A stretch of 36,620 nt of DNA, from assembly GCA_043803805.1 (NCBI GenBank), contig JAZDJP010000037.1, positions 1-36,620 of the forward strand. Reading direction: 5' to 3'. Source of the stretch: JAZDJP01 sp043803805 (GTDB lineage: Bacteria > Planctomycetota > JAZDJP01). The notes under the pieces were generated by a model. The model made no database searches. It was not told the origin of the DNA and saw only the letters and a program-made list of their open reading frames with translations. Positions 6,684 through 13,722 of this stretch are shown here, piece after piece (position 1 is the first letter of the stretch; each line of letters starts with the position of its first letter). Both the position numbers and the translations under genes were made by a program.

Positions 6684-7775
6684 ATGGAAGACTTCGTTCC
6701 CATTCAAACCGACAAGCCGTTCGTTCAAATCCGGATGCGGTCCGAAAAGAATCTCGGCGGCTATCTCACGGCGCACTCGGGCGATTTTACCGTGTTCCTC
6801 TCGCCCAAAGCCTTGAGGTACATGTTTCACGTGGCCAAGAAGGGGCTGCCGCATGAGGTGGTTGGTCCGGTTGGCGGACGTGTCTACAAAGACACATTTG
6901 GACTCTATCTGATCGTTACCTGCGCGGCCGTGGACGACCTGGCGAAGTCCACAGGAGCGAGCGTCACCACAACTCACGAGGGAGAGATCGCAAGCGAGGA
7001 GCGTCTTTACAACGAGGATCCGTCGAGCCAAAAATCGGGTTGGTTTCATTCGCACACGGGGTTTGGGGCATTCATGAGCCACACCGACGCCGAAACACAA
7101 GGCACCTGGCCGGAAGAGTACCACATTGGGGTGGTCGTGGATCCTCTCGCAGGGGAAGCCAACTGCCTGGCCATTTTCCACGGACCCCAAGCCGTAAAAA
7201 TGACCATCGAAAACGAACCTGTCAACCGTTCAATCATCGCGGACTCGCGGGATAATTCCCGGCCCCTCGCGAAATCCGACCCCCTTCCACAAGACGTTTC
7301 GACGAGCATCCCGAGTCCCCGCCAACGGTCGAAACCTGAAGTGACTTCATCACCTGTTGCGACGGGGCGCTTGATCGATTATGTCGCGGGATTCCTCCTG
7401 ACTGCGCTCGCTTCCGCCTTCGGAACGATTCTCGCCATAACCTTACACAAACCACCGACGATCGTCGTAACTTGCCCGAAGATGGCTGAATCCAGTCCCA
7501 CGCCAAACGCCCCGTCGGTCGTTGCCGAGACAAAGACGAAGAAAACCGACCTTCCGAACTCCAATTTATCCGTCGAGCCGGACAAGGCGAAGAACGAGAC
7601 ACCGAAGCTCACCGTCGAAGAAGACCAGGCTGAAAAGCCCAACAAAGGCATAAACGAAGAGGCTCATGAAGAAACGGACAACAAACAAACACCTCGACCC
7701 GTCCCGAAAGAACAAGAATCCGCATCCCGGAACGGTTCGACTGCGGGTTCAAAACAACCGGAAGGCAACCCCTGA
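6684..7775 (+). CDS. JAB/JAMM metalloprotease with transmembrane anchor
   Basis: 363 residues; AGGAG overlaps the E2 stop codon and the ATG follows 9 bases later. JAMM proteases remove or trim Ubl proteins using zinc. All signature residues are present: E58 (HEVVGPVGGRVY) and H122-S-H124-x7-S132-x2-D135 (FHSHTGFGAFMSHTD). The catalytic domain covers about residues 1-180. A Ser/Pro-rich linker leads to one hydrophobic helix at about 231-254, then a roughly 110-residue tail rich in Lys, Glu, Pro and Thr, probably on the other side of the membrane. Most bacterial JABs in such operons are short and soluble, so the anchor is unusual. Likely jobs are exposing the Ubl Gly and deconjugation. It ends the conjugation cassette; the primase gene follows 36 bases later. 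Confidence 0.92.
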   Translation: MEDFVPIQTDKPFVQIRMRSEKNLGGYLTAHSGDFTVFLSPKALRYMFHVAKKGLPHEVVGPVGGRVYKDTFGLYLIVTCAAVDDLAKSTGASVTTTHEGEIASEERLYNEDPSSQKSGWFHSHTGFGAFMSHTDAETQGTWPEEYHIGVVVDPLAGEANCLAIFHGPQAVKMTIENEPVNRSIIADSRDNSRPLAKSDPLPQDVSTSIPSPRQRSKPEVTSSPVATGRLIDYVAGFLLTALASAFGTILAITLHKPPTIVVTCPKMAESSPTPNAPSVVAETKTKKTDLPNSNLSVEPDKAKNETPKLTVEEDQAEKPNKGINEEAHEETDNKQTPRPVPKEQESASRNGSTAGSKQPEGNP

Positions 7776-7811
7776 TTCGGGATTGCGATTTGTGGATAGG
7801 AGGTGAGAAGA

Positions 7812-8948
7812 ATGGAAAAGATTCTTATGGGGATTGAGACGTCGGATGCGTTGCGTTTCTTGAGCGCCCTCCATGGCGAAGAACTCGACGGATATTTCGA
7901 GATCTTGGCGTTTCGGGATGGAAAACCTTCGAACGCCAAGGCGATGTTCTACCTCGATGTTGCCGCCGTGGATTCGGACTGGAAGACGCTCGACGCCCTC
8001 TCCCACAATCGGTTCAACATCAGCATTGGCATCGGTCGTCGTAAGGGGAAATCGATTTCTAGTGCAAAAAAAGACATCCTCTGCATGCCAGCGTTGTTCG
8101 CGGACATGGACGTCGGGCACGTGATCACCAAGAATGATATTGACCGACTGACAAAAACGTTGCCGTCGGCAATTCCGTTTCCTCCATCGGTGATCGTGAT
8201 TTCGGGACATGGTTATCACCTCTACTGGTTATTGAAAGATCCCTTTCACATCGGAGGTCACGAAGACGTTTTGAAGTTCGAAGGATGTCTGAAGCGCCTC
8301 GCCGCATATTTGAAATCCGATCCGGCGGCGACGGACGTGGTTAGATTTATGAGGTTGCCGGGAACAACCAACTGGAAGGACGTTGAAAAGCCCGTGAAGG
8401 CCGTTCTTGTGGAGTGCCATGCCGAACGCAGGTACAACATCGAAGATTTTGACTCGTTCTTGCCGGAGATGCCAAGGGCGTCGCGTCATTTTACACCTTA
8501 CCCCGAACTTCGCTGGGAGAAAGGCAACGTCATGTTGATTCAAAACAACCAGTGCGCCATGAGACACGATTCTGAAAAAGATTGGAAAACCGCAAGGATC
8601 TATCGGGTTCACGTGGAAAAATCAAAAAGGGGAAATTCCATGACCGTCGTGACTTTCGAAATTCTCGGTGAAGCGAAGAAAAGATATGTACGCGATTTCT
8701 TCGTTCAGAATCATCCCGTGGCCTGCCGGAGGATGCTCTCGTTACATGCCGCGGTGCGGTTAATCGGGCGTAAAGAGGTGAGGAACGATGACCTATTGGG
8801 GAAGGAACTTATGATAATCGTGGCACATCAGGAATACGAGGGCCGTCCCCGGCTTGTCGTGAAACAGTTCAAGGAGATGACAAAAGGAGCCCAGGATATC
8901 TTGTCAGCTTCAACCCAAGTGAAGAATGATTCGCGACAGGGCAACTGA
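7812..8948 (+). CDS. AEP-type primase-polymerase (PrimPol-like)
   Basis: 378 residues. AGGAGGTG at 7798-7805 sets the start at ATG 7812 rather than the in-frame GTG at 7803. The archaeo-eukaryotic primase signature is visible: metal-binding D98-x-D100 in 'ALFADMDVG', the nucleotide-binding 'SGHGYHLYWLL' (131-141, H136), and a downstream acidic residue (D175) followed by 'RLPGTTNWK'. This last motif is typical of PrimPol and RepB-like proteins of plasmids, phages and integrative elements. The C-terminal 150 residues contain a Cys/His-poor beta region of unknown fold. There is no helicase domain. Such proteins prime or replicate element DNA, so the element may replicate after excision. Confidence 0.78.
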   Translation: MEKILMGIETSDALRFLSALHGEELDGYFEILAFRDGKPSNAKAMFYLDVAAVDSDWKTLDALSHNRFNISIGIGRRKGKSISSAKKDILCMPALFADMDVGHVITKNDIDRLTKTLPSAIPFPPSVIVISGHGYHLYWLLKDPFHIGGHEDVLKFEGCLKRLAAYLKSDPAATDVVRFMRLPGTTNWKDVEKPVKAVLVECHAERRYNIEDFDSFLPEMPRASRHFTPYPELRWEKGNVMLIQNNQCAMRHDSEKDWKTARIYRVHVEKSKRGNSMTVVTFEILGEAKKRYVRDFFVQNHPVACRRMLSLHAAVRLIGRKEVRNDDLLGKELMIIVAHQEYEGRPRLVVKQFKEMTKGAQDILSASTQVKNDSRQGN

Positions 8949-8959
8949 CGGAGGCTCCC

Positions 8960-9331
8960 ATGACGGAATTCTTTACGCTTGCAGCGCTCATCGCCACAAT
9001 CTTCATCGTGTTTCCCATGGTGAATCACGCCATCCAACAATCGGCATTCTTGGCGGAGACGCCGATGCATGGAAAGTTAATCGCGGGGTGCGTGACGATT
9101 CTTGGGCTGATTGGGATGAAACGGTGCATGGGTCTTGTGTTGATTCCCTATGGCGCTCTTGTGATTGCGATGGCGCTGTTGTTTCTGTTCTTCCTCCTTG
9201 CATCACGTCGGAGGACCGAGACAAAGCAGCGAGAGAAAAGTGGACATCGGGGGGAAATCATTGGAGAGATTAAACGGAAGGATGAATTTGTTGACGATGA
9301 AGATGCCGATACGCGCAGGGATGAACGATAG
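8960..9331 (+). CDS. Membrane protein with charged cytoplasmic tail
   Basis: 123 residues. GGAGG at 8950-8954 lies 5 bases before the ATG and overlaps the region just after the primase stop. Hydrophobic segments are at about residues 4-22, 40-55 and 58-81. The last 42 residues are highly charged (RRRTETKQREKSG through DDEDADTRRDER). The positive-inside rule suggests the tail is cytoplasmic. It is not a recognised family. A membrane location next to element replication genes might suit a holin-like, exclusion or anchoring role, but nothing in the sequence decides among these. Confidence 0.6.
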   Translation: MTEFFTLAALIATIFIVFPMVNHAIQQSAFLAETPMHGKLIAGCVTILGLIGMKRCMGLVLIPYGALVIAMALLFLFFLLASRRRTETKQREKSGHRGEIIGEIKRKDEFVDDEDADTRRDER

Positions 9332-9429
9332 AACAAGATTATTTTGAAGCGAGATGGGCGGCATATGCCTATCGCGACATGGACAGATATTGAAAACCAG
9401 TTGAGCCGGTAATCACCGGGAGTTTTCCC

Positions 9430-9666
9430 ATGCCGGAACTGGAATACATCGCCATTGAAGAAGCTCTTCAAATCACAGGGCTTTCACGAAAAACCCTTCT
9501 TGAAATATTGAGGGGCCAGGTGCCAATGGTCGGACACAATGGATTTTTACGGAGGGAGTTTTTTGAATTCTGGCGGCTTCGATTCGAACAGAAGACCGCC
9601 GAGAAACGACGGAGGGCAGGGGTGACGTCCGCGGTCATTAATGCTCTTGCGAAGGTGAGGAAATGA
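9430..9666 (+). CDS. AlpA/excisionase-like HTH protein
   Basis: 78 residues. GGGAG at 9418-9422 precedes the ATG, and the end overlaps the integrase start by 4 bases (ATGA). The N-terminal half reads 'IAIEEALQITGLSRKTLLEILRGQVPMVGHNGFLRREFFEFW'. This is the MerR-like winged-helix layout of AlpA and excisionase proteins (a T-G-L-S turn, then a basic recognition helix, then a wing and a second helix). The C-terminal 25 residues are very basic (KTAEKRRRAG). Such proteins direct excision or regulate the integrase. Direct coupling to the integrase gene supports this. Confidence 0.72.
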   Translation: MPELEYIAIEEALQITGLSRKTLLEILRGQVPMVGHNGFLRREFFEFWRLRFEQKTAEKRRRAGVTSAVINALAKVRK

Positions 9667-10760
9667 AATATCATACGCGTGGGGAAGCAGCCAAGCCTGC
9701 CGGGAAGGATACCGGCATGAAACTCCCAAAGGGACTGGCGCTTCGCGGCGATGTGTATTGCATTGATGCCCGGATAGGCGGAAAGCGGATCAGGAAGTCT
9801 ACGGGCGTGCCCAAGGATGAACCTGCCACCGCCAAGAAACTGTGTCAGGAGTTTTGGCTGGCGGTGGGTCGAGGGAATTTGGGGATAGCCCAGCCGAAAA
9901 ATCCGCCTCTCCGGTTGCTCTTTGACAAGTATCTGGAATATAAGAGACCGCAGGTCGGGCAGAAACATTTTGACCAGATCAGCGGATTCTTCGACAAGTT
10001 GCTCGCCGACACCGGTGTTGAGCTGACCAAAGAGGTGTCCCGGGATCTTCTCCTCTCCTGGTTGAGCCGTCTTGCGGAAATTCATTCCAATACGGCGATC
10101 AAAGCCCAAGTTCAAGTTCTTGCGGCGATGAAATACGCGGAGAAGATCGAAATGACCGATCGATATGACTTCACCGATCTTCCGAAGATACGGCACGTGT
10201 ACAAAGGGAAGGAGCCTTTGTCGGAGACTGAGCTTATCCGGTTTTTTTCACACATGAGACGGTATTCGTGCTGGATGCTTTTGCTTTTCCTTGCCAAAAC
10301 CGGGTGCCGGTTTGGAGAGGCGCAAAAACTCCGGTGGAGTCACGTCTATCTGGAGGAAAATAAAGCCGTTTTCGTCAGGGACACGGTCAAGACACGAAAA
10401 CGTCGAGAGGTGCCACTTGCGCAAGACGTTCTTCTGATGCTTGAAAATCTCAGGGGAAGAACGAACGCGGACCCGCAGGAATTGGTTTTTCAAACCACCA
10501 ATGGCACGCCGTTCTCGGATGACAATGTCCGGCGGGTGGTCAAGTCCATCGGTCGAGAAATCGGACGCCCTGACTTCACCACGCACTGTTTTCGGAACAC
10601 GTTCATCAATCTGGGATTCGAAAAGGATGCTAACGTGTTGAGTATGCGTTCCATCGTCGGACATTCCAAGGCAACAACGACCCAAATTTACGAGAAAGCC
10701 AGTATCCAGCGATTGCAGAAAGTTGTGGAGTCGTTACCTCGTATGACGATGACCGCGTGA
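9663..10760 (+). CDS. Tyrosine recombinase / integrase
   Basis: 365 residues. AGGTGAGG ends just before the ATG, and the gene overlaps the previous stop (ATGA). The N-terminal part has an arm-binding-like beta region (residues 25-60) and a SAM-like core-binding domain (about 84-165). The catalytic domain carries the full set: R216 in 'KTGCRFGEAQKLRW', a Lys in the beta-hairpin 'VKTRKRREV', H308-C-F-R311, H334 in 'IVGHSKATTTQIY', and the nucleophile Y343. It should catalyse element integration and excision. It is the last gene of the element, 145 bp from the 5' end of tRNA-Gly and pointing towards it. All catalytic residues are intact, so the element may still be mobile. Confidence 0.95.
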   Translation: MKYHTRGEAAKPAGKDTGMKLPKGLALRGDVYCIDARIGGKRIRKSTGVPKDEPATAKKLCQEFWLAVGRGNLGIAQPKNPPLRLLFDKYLEYKRPQVGQKHFDQISGFFDKLLADTGVELTKEVSRDLLLSWLSRLAEIHSNTAIKAQVQVLAAMKYAEKIEMTDRYDFTDLPKIRHVYKGKEPLSETELIRFFSHMRRYSCWMLLLFLAKTGCRFGEAQKLRWSHVYLEENKAVFVRDTVKTRKRREVPLAQDVLLMLENLRGRTNADPQELVFQTTNGTPFSDDNVRRVVKSIGREIGRPDFTTHCFRNTFINLGFEKDANVLSMRSIVGHSKATTTQIYEKASIQRLQKVVESLPRMTMTA

Positions 10761-10905
10761 ATAGGTGAATTAGTGTGGCCGGATCTGTGACCAAAACTAT
10801 GGTAAAAACGGGTAATAACCGGGTGTTTTTCAGGAAATTCACATTGGAGGGTGATTTCAAAAAAACTTGTAACGCGTGGAGTTGTGGGTTATTATGGAGT
10901 GAAAT

Positions 10906-10977
10906 GCGGGCGTAGTTCAGCGGTAGAACGTCTGCTTGCCATGCAGAAGGTCGTGGGTTCAAGTCCCATCGCCCGCT
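10906..10977 (+). tRNA. tRNA-Gly (anticodon GCC)
   Basis: A full cloverleaf can be drawn. Acceptor arms are GCGGGCG (10906-10912) and CGCCCGC (10970-10976), with T10977 as discriminator. The D stem is GTTC/GAAC, the anticodon stem TCTGC/GCAGA with loop TTGCCAT (GCC at 10938-10940), and the T stem GTGGG/CCCAT with loop TTCAAGT. CCA is not encoded. A run of six T follows, which could serve termination. It borders the integrase gene and is the probable chromosomal anchor of the element. Confidence 0.95.
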
Positions 10978-11001
10978 TTTTTCCGCCGATAAACATCGCC
11001 A

Positions 11002-11946
11002 ATGGAATCCAACGCCCGTGAAATCCCCGAATTTTCCGTCGCCTGGGTCGGCGCCGGCATCATGGGCCGGTCGATGTGCGGACATCTTCTCGCCGCTGAA
11101 TACCCGGTGACCGTCCACACCCGAACCCGGTCCAAGGCGGGAAACCTTCTTGACCGGGGCGCCCGGTGGGCCGGTTCGCCGCGCGAGGCCGCGGCCGCCG
11201 CCGATGTCACGTTCGCCATGGCCGGGTTCCCCCACGAGGTGCGCGAGGTGTTCCTCGGGACAAACGGCATCCTCGCCGGCGCGCGACCCGGATCCGTCAT
11301 CGTGGACATGGCGACAAGCCCGCCGTCCCTCGCCGCCGAGATCGCCGCCGCCGCGAAGGCCCGCGGCGTCACCTTCCTCGACGCCCCCGTCACGGGCGGG
11401 GACGTGGGCGCGCGCGAGGCGAAACTCTCCATCATGGCCGGCGGAGACGAGGCGGCGTTCCGCCGCGTCCTGCCGCTTTTTCAAAAAATGGGGAAGACGG
11501 TGATGTTCCACGGCCCCGCCGGCGCGGGCCAGCACGCGAAACTCGTGAATCAAACGTTCATCGCCGGAACCATGATCGGCCTGGCCGAGGGACTGCTTTA
11601 TGCGTACAAAGCGGGCCTGAACATGAACCGGGTGATGGAATCCGTCGCTTCGGGCGCGGCGGGATCCTGGTCGCTGTCGAATTACGCCCCGCGGGTGCTG
11701 GCCGGGAATTTCGAGCCGGGTTTCCTCGTGGAGCACCTCATCAAGGACCTCGGACTCGTCCTCGAGGAGTGCCGCCGGATGAACATCACACTGCCCGGCG
11801 TGGAACTCGCTCATTCGTTGTATCAGGAACTCGCCCGTCAGGGCCACGCCCGTAAAGGCACCCAGTCGCTCATCCTGGCTCTGACGAACTTGTCGAAGGT
11901 GGAATGGCCGGGCTCGGAGGGAAAACGGAATACCGCCAGCGGCTGA
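11002..11946 (+). CDS. Beta-hydroxyacid dehydrogenase (3-hydroxyisobutyrate dehydrogenase-like)
   Basis: 314 residues. These enzymes oxidise 3-hydroxyacids or reduce semialdehydes with NAD(P). The N-terminal Rossmann motif is VGAGIMG (GxGxxG, 17-22). Arg residues follow strand 2 (HTRTRSK), which suggests NADP preference. The substrate motif is DAPVTGGDVGA (127-137), and the catalytic-Lys motif is GAGQHAKLVNQ with K180 and N183. Length is typical for the family. No clear ribosome binding site precedes the ATG, which lies 24 bases after the tRNA. Members include 3-hydroxyisobutyrate, tartronate semialdehyde and glyoxylate/succinic-semialdehyde reductases; the substrate cannot be decided here. 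Confidence 0.92.
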   Translation: MESNAREIPEFSVAWVGAGIMGRSMCGHLLAAEYPVTVHTRTRSKAGNLLDRGARWAGSPREAAAAADVTFAMAGFPHEVREVFLGTNGILAGARPGSVIVDMATSPPSLAAEIAAAAKARGVTFLDAPVTGGDVGAREAKLSIMAGGDEAAFRRVLPLFQKMGKTVMFHGPAGAGQHAKLVNQTFIAGTMIGLAEGLLYAYKAGLNMNRVMESVASGAAGSWSLSNYAPRVLAGNFEPGFLVEHLIKDLGLVLEECRRMNITLPGVELAHSLYQELARQGHARKGTQSLILALTNLSKVEWPGSEGKRNTASG

Positions 11947-12001
11947 ATCGTCCAGTCGCCACAGGGGAATCCGGATTTCTATCCCCTGACGATTTCCAAC
12001 G

Positions 12002-12448
12002 TCACTCCTCAGACAACGCCTTTAGACGATCGGCCGAAGGAGTTGGGTCAGCCGTCTCTTTCTTTTGATCTGGCGGCCCGACTGGCTTGACCTCAAGTCG
12101 ATAGGTATTGATTCCGTCGTTCCATACAACCTTGTTCAGTTCCGTAGAAACGTCTTGGATGTATGGGCAGGACTCCTGAAACATTCTCTTCGCTTTGTAT
12201 ACGGTGATCAGCAATCCGTCTTCGGTTTTGAGAGTAAGAACAGAGGTCTCCGGATCAAGAAATGGCACGCCCACCGATTCAAAGGTATAACTCAATTCCA
12301 CTTCGCCATTCTCAAAAGGGAACGACTTTGTCTCCAACACCCTGCAATGGTACCCAGTCGTGAGGTGCTGGAACACCCGCCCGCCAATAATCCCGATCAG
12401 GAAAACCGCCAGAAAAGCGAGTGCCAATGCTATGGTTTTCTTTTTCAT
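12002..12448 (-). CDS. Membrane-anchored extracytoplasmic protein, unknown
   Basis: 148 residues. It starts MKKKT, followed by a hydrophobic segment (about 6-24, ALALAFLAVFLIGIIGG) without an obvious signal peptidase site. It probably stays as a single-pass anchor with the rest outside. The exported part has short beta strands, two or three Cys (C35 and C94 could pair) and a charged Pro/Glu/Lys tail. It does not match a family I know. It is convergent with the dehydrogenase gene, with a 55-base gap. Confidence 0.55.
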   Translation of the reverse strand: MKKKTIALALAFLAVFLIGIIGGRVFQHLTTGYHCRVLETKSFPFENGEVELSYTFESVGVPFLDPETSVLTLKTEDGLLITVYKAKRMFQESCPYIQDVSTELNKVVWNDGINTYRLEVKPVGPPDQKKETADPTPSADRLKALSEE

Positions 12449-12536
12449 TCTGTAGCCGAACGTATCTATTGGCCGCTTTCCCGAAATTCCCCGGACCTTA
12501 CTTCATTAACTCGACATTCGGAATTCGGCATCCCTG

Positions 12537-12583
12537 CTTCGCCCAAGGGCTTCGCAGGGCTCTCCGGAGCCCCTTGGGCGAAG
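12537..12583. repeat. Long inverted repeat in intergenic region
   Basis: CTTCGCCCAAGGG-CT (12537-12551) pairs with AGCCCCTTGGGCGAAG (12568-12583). This gives a stem of about 15 base pairs with one bulged G and a loop of about 16 bases. It sits in the gene-free gap 12449-12642. That gap also has short palindromic pieces (GACATTCGGAATTCGGC and repeated ACTCCG motifs). The architecture is like a REP or MITE-type dispersed repeat. A transcription terminator is less likely because no U-run follows either arm. Confidence 0.6.
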
Positions 12584-12642
12584 GAGGGTCGGAATTTCAC
12601 CCGTTCTCAACACTCCGCACTCCGAACTCAGCACTTCGTGCC

Positions 12643-13722
12643 CTATCCCCTATTCCCCACCCCCGCTCCCGGCGGCCGCGACAATTCCTCCGGCATCGCG
12701 CGGAGAATGTGATCGAGGATATCCTCGATTTTCGCAATCCACAGGATGCCGCGCCGGTACAGGCCGTCGAGTCGGCGGAGCGCGTCGAGGTCCTCCCGGC
12801 CGAGACGGCCCTGCCCCAGATGGGTGTAAAAAATCATGGCGCCCCCGGTGGCCACGAGTTCATCCACGCGGCCGGGGGCCAGCATCGCGTGAATCCGGTC
12901 CGCCGTGGCCTGCGACCAGTTGCCGTAACGACAGAAAACCCATCCCGTCGAGCCGTCCCGGAACGTGTGCCTCCGGACCGGGGATGCGGGCGTGTGATAA
13001 TCGAACCCCGTTTTATGGAGGACGCGCCGGCAAACATCGCGCAGTTTCCCCCCGGGCAGGAGGGCGACGGCCGCCGCGACCGGCAGGACGAGCCACCGCC
13101 CACCCTCCCGCCGCGACGCCCCCAGGGGCCGGATCCGCTGCAGAAGCGTCGCGGGCCTTCCCTGAAAAGGCAATGCCACGATGTCGCCCATCCAGAAGAA
13201 CCGCGCCCCCGCCCGCCGGACCAGATCCAGGTGATAGACCTCGGCGTCCGGATCATCCCCCGCGGCCGCGGGATTGACGATTCCCATATTCTGGGTGTTG
13301 AAGCGGTCGCCGTGGTTCGACCAAACAGGCAGGCTCACCCGCATTTCCTGCAACAACACGACCATGCGTTCCGCCATCTCCCGGCGGAATCCTCCGCGTT
13401 CGTTGAAATTGCCCCAGGCGTGATTGATCGTCAACCGGCCGGCGGCAAGATCCTCCGCCAGTTCCCCGAACGCCTCCGTGGGCCGCCCGCCCGCGTCCCA
13501 GAGGGAAACGGCCGGGTCCGTTTCCGGCGCCCCGTTGACCGCGAACACCGCGTTGCCCATCGGCCACCCGAGCCCGGGACCGAACTCGGTGGAACGCGTT
13601 GTCTGGAAGAAATCGCGGAGAAGACGGTAGCGGGGAAGGTCCGTTCCATCAATGTCGTTGCAGACCGCGAACGCCGCGGAGAAAGGCTCCGGCCAGCGGA
13701 AATCGGAAGCCAGGAGCGTCAT
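12643..13722 (-). CDS. Polysaccharide deacetylase-like protein
   Basis: 359 residues. The start overlaps the stop of the carbamoyltransferase gene (4-base overlap), so they form one operon. An N-terminal 'AAFAVCNDIDGTD' resembles motif 1 of NodB-type deacetylases (Asp pair). 'LTINHAWGNF' and 'VWSNHGDRFNTQN' supply His residues of the kind that bind metal in motif 2. A later 'GFDYHTPASP' and 'MIFYTHLGQG' fit the closing strands of the barrel. The match is by pattern only and the canonical HxxxH is not exact. A role in modifying a surface glycan would suit the neighbouring genes. Confidence 0.5.
   Translation of the reverse strand: MTLLASDFRWPEPFSAAFAVCNDIDGTDLPRYRLLRDFFQTTRSTEFGPGLGWPMGNAVFAVNGAPETDPAVSLWDAGGRPTEAFGELAEDLAAGRLTINHAWGNFNERGGFRREMAERMVVLLQEMRVSLPVWSNHGDRFNTQNMGIVNPAAAGDDPDAEVYHLDLVRRAGARFFWMGDIVALPFQGRPATLLQRIRPLGASRREGGRWLVLPVAAAVALLPGGKLRDVCRRVLHKTGFDYHTPASPVRRHTFRDGSTGWVFCRYGNWSQATADRIHAMLAPGRVDELVATGGAMIFYTHLGQGRLGREDLDALRRLDGLYRRGILWIAKIEDILDHILRAMPEELSRPPGAGVGNRG

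Larger units (their letters stand above)
201..10905 (+). mobile_element. Integrative element carrying a ubiquitin-like conjugation cassette
   Basis: About fifteen consecutive + strand genes with lower GC than the flanking DNA end in an AlpA/Xis-like protein and a tyrosine integrase, next to tRNA-Gly. The cargo includes an XRE regulator, a HerA/VirD4-class ATPase, a primase-polymerase, several small membrane proteins and E1, Ubl, E2 and JAB genes. No capsid, portal, terminase, relaxase or type IV secretion channel genes are visible. That fits a satellite-like or mobilisable integrative element better than a full prophage or conjugative element. The left boundary is unresolved because it runs into the poly-C window edge. 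The right boundary is inferred from the integrase-tRNA junction; no att repeats were found. Confidence 0.7.

Noticed and set aside
9400..9422. CCGGT-AATC-ACCGG palindrome before the AlpA-like gene
   Set aside because: A 5-bp stem can arise by chance at this GC content and is not placed like an operator with known half-sites.
10790..10835. Small GGT-AATA-ACC hairpin followed by T-run after the integrase
   Set aside because: Stem of only 3-4 base pairs; too weak to call a terminator.
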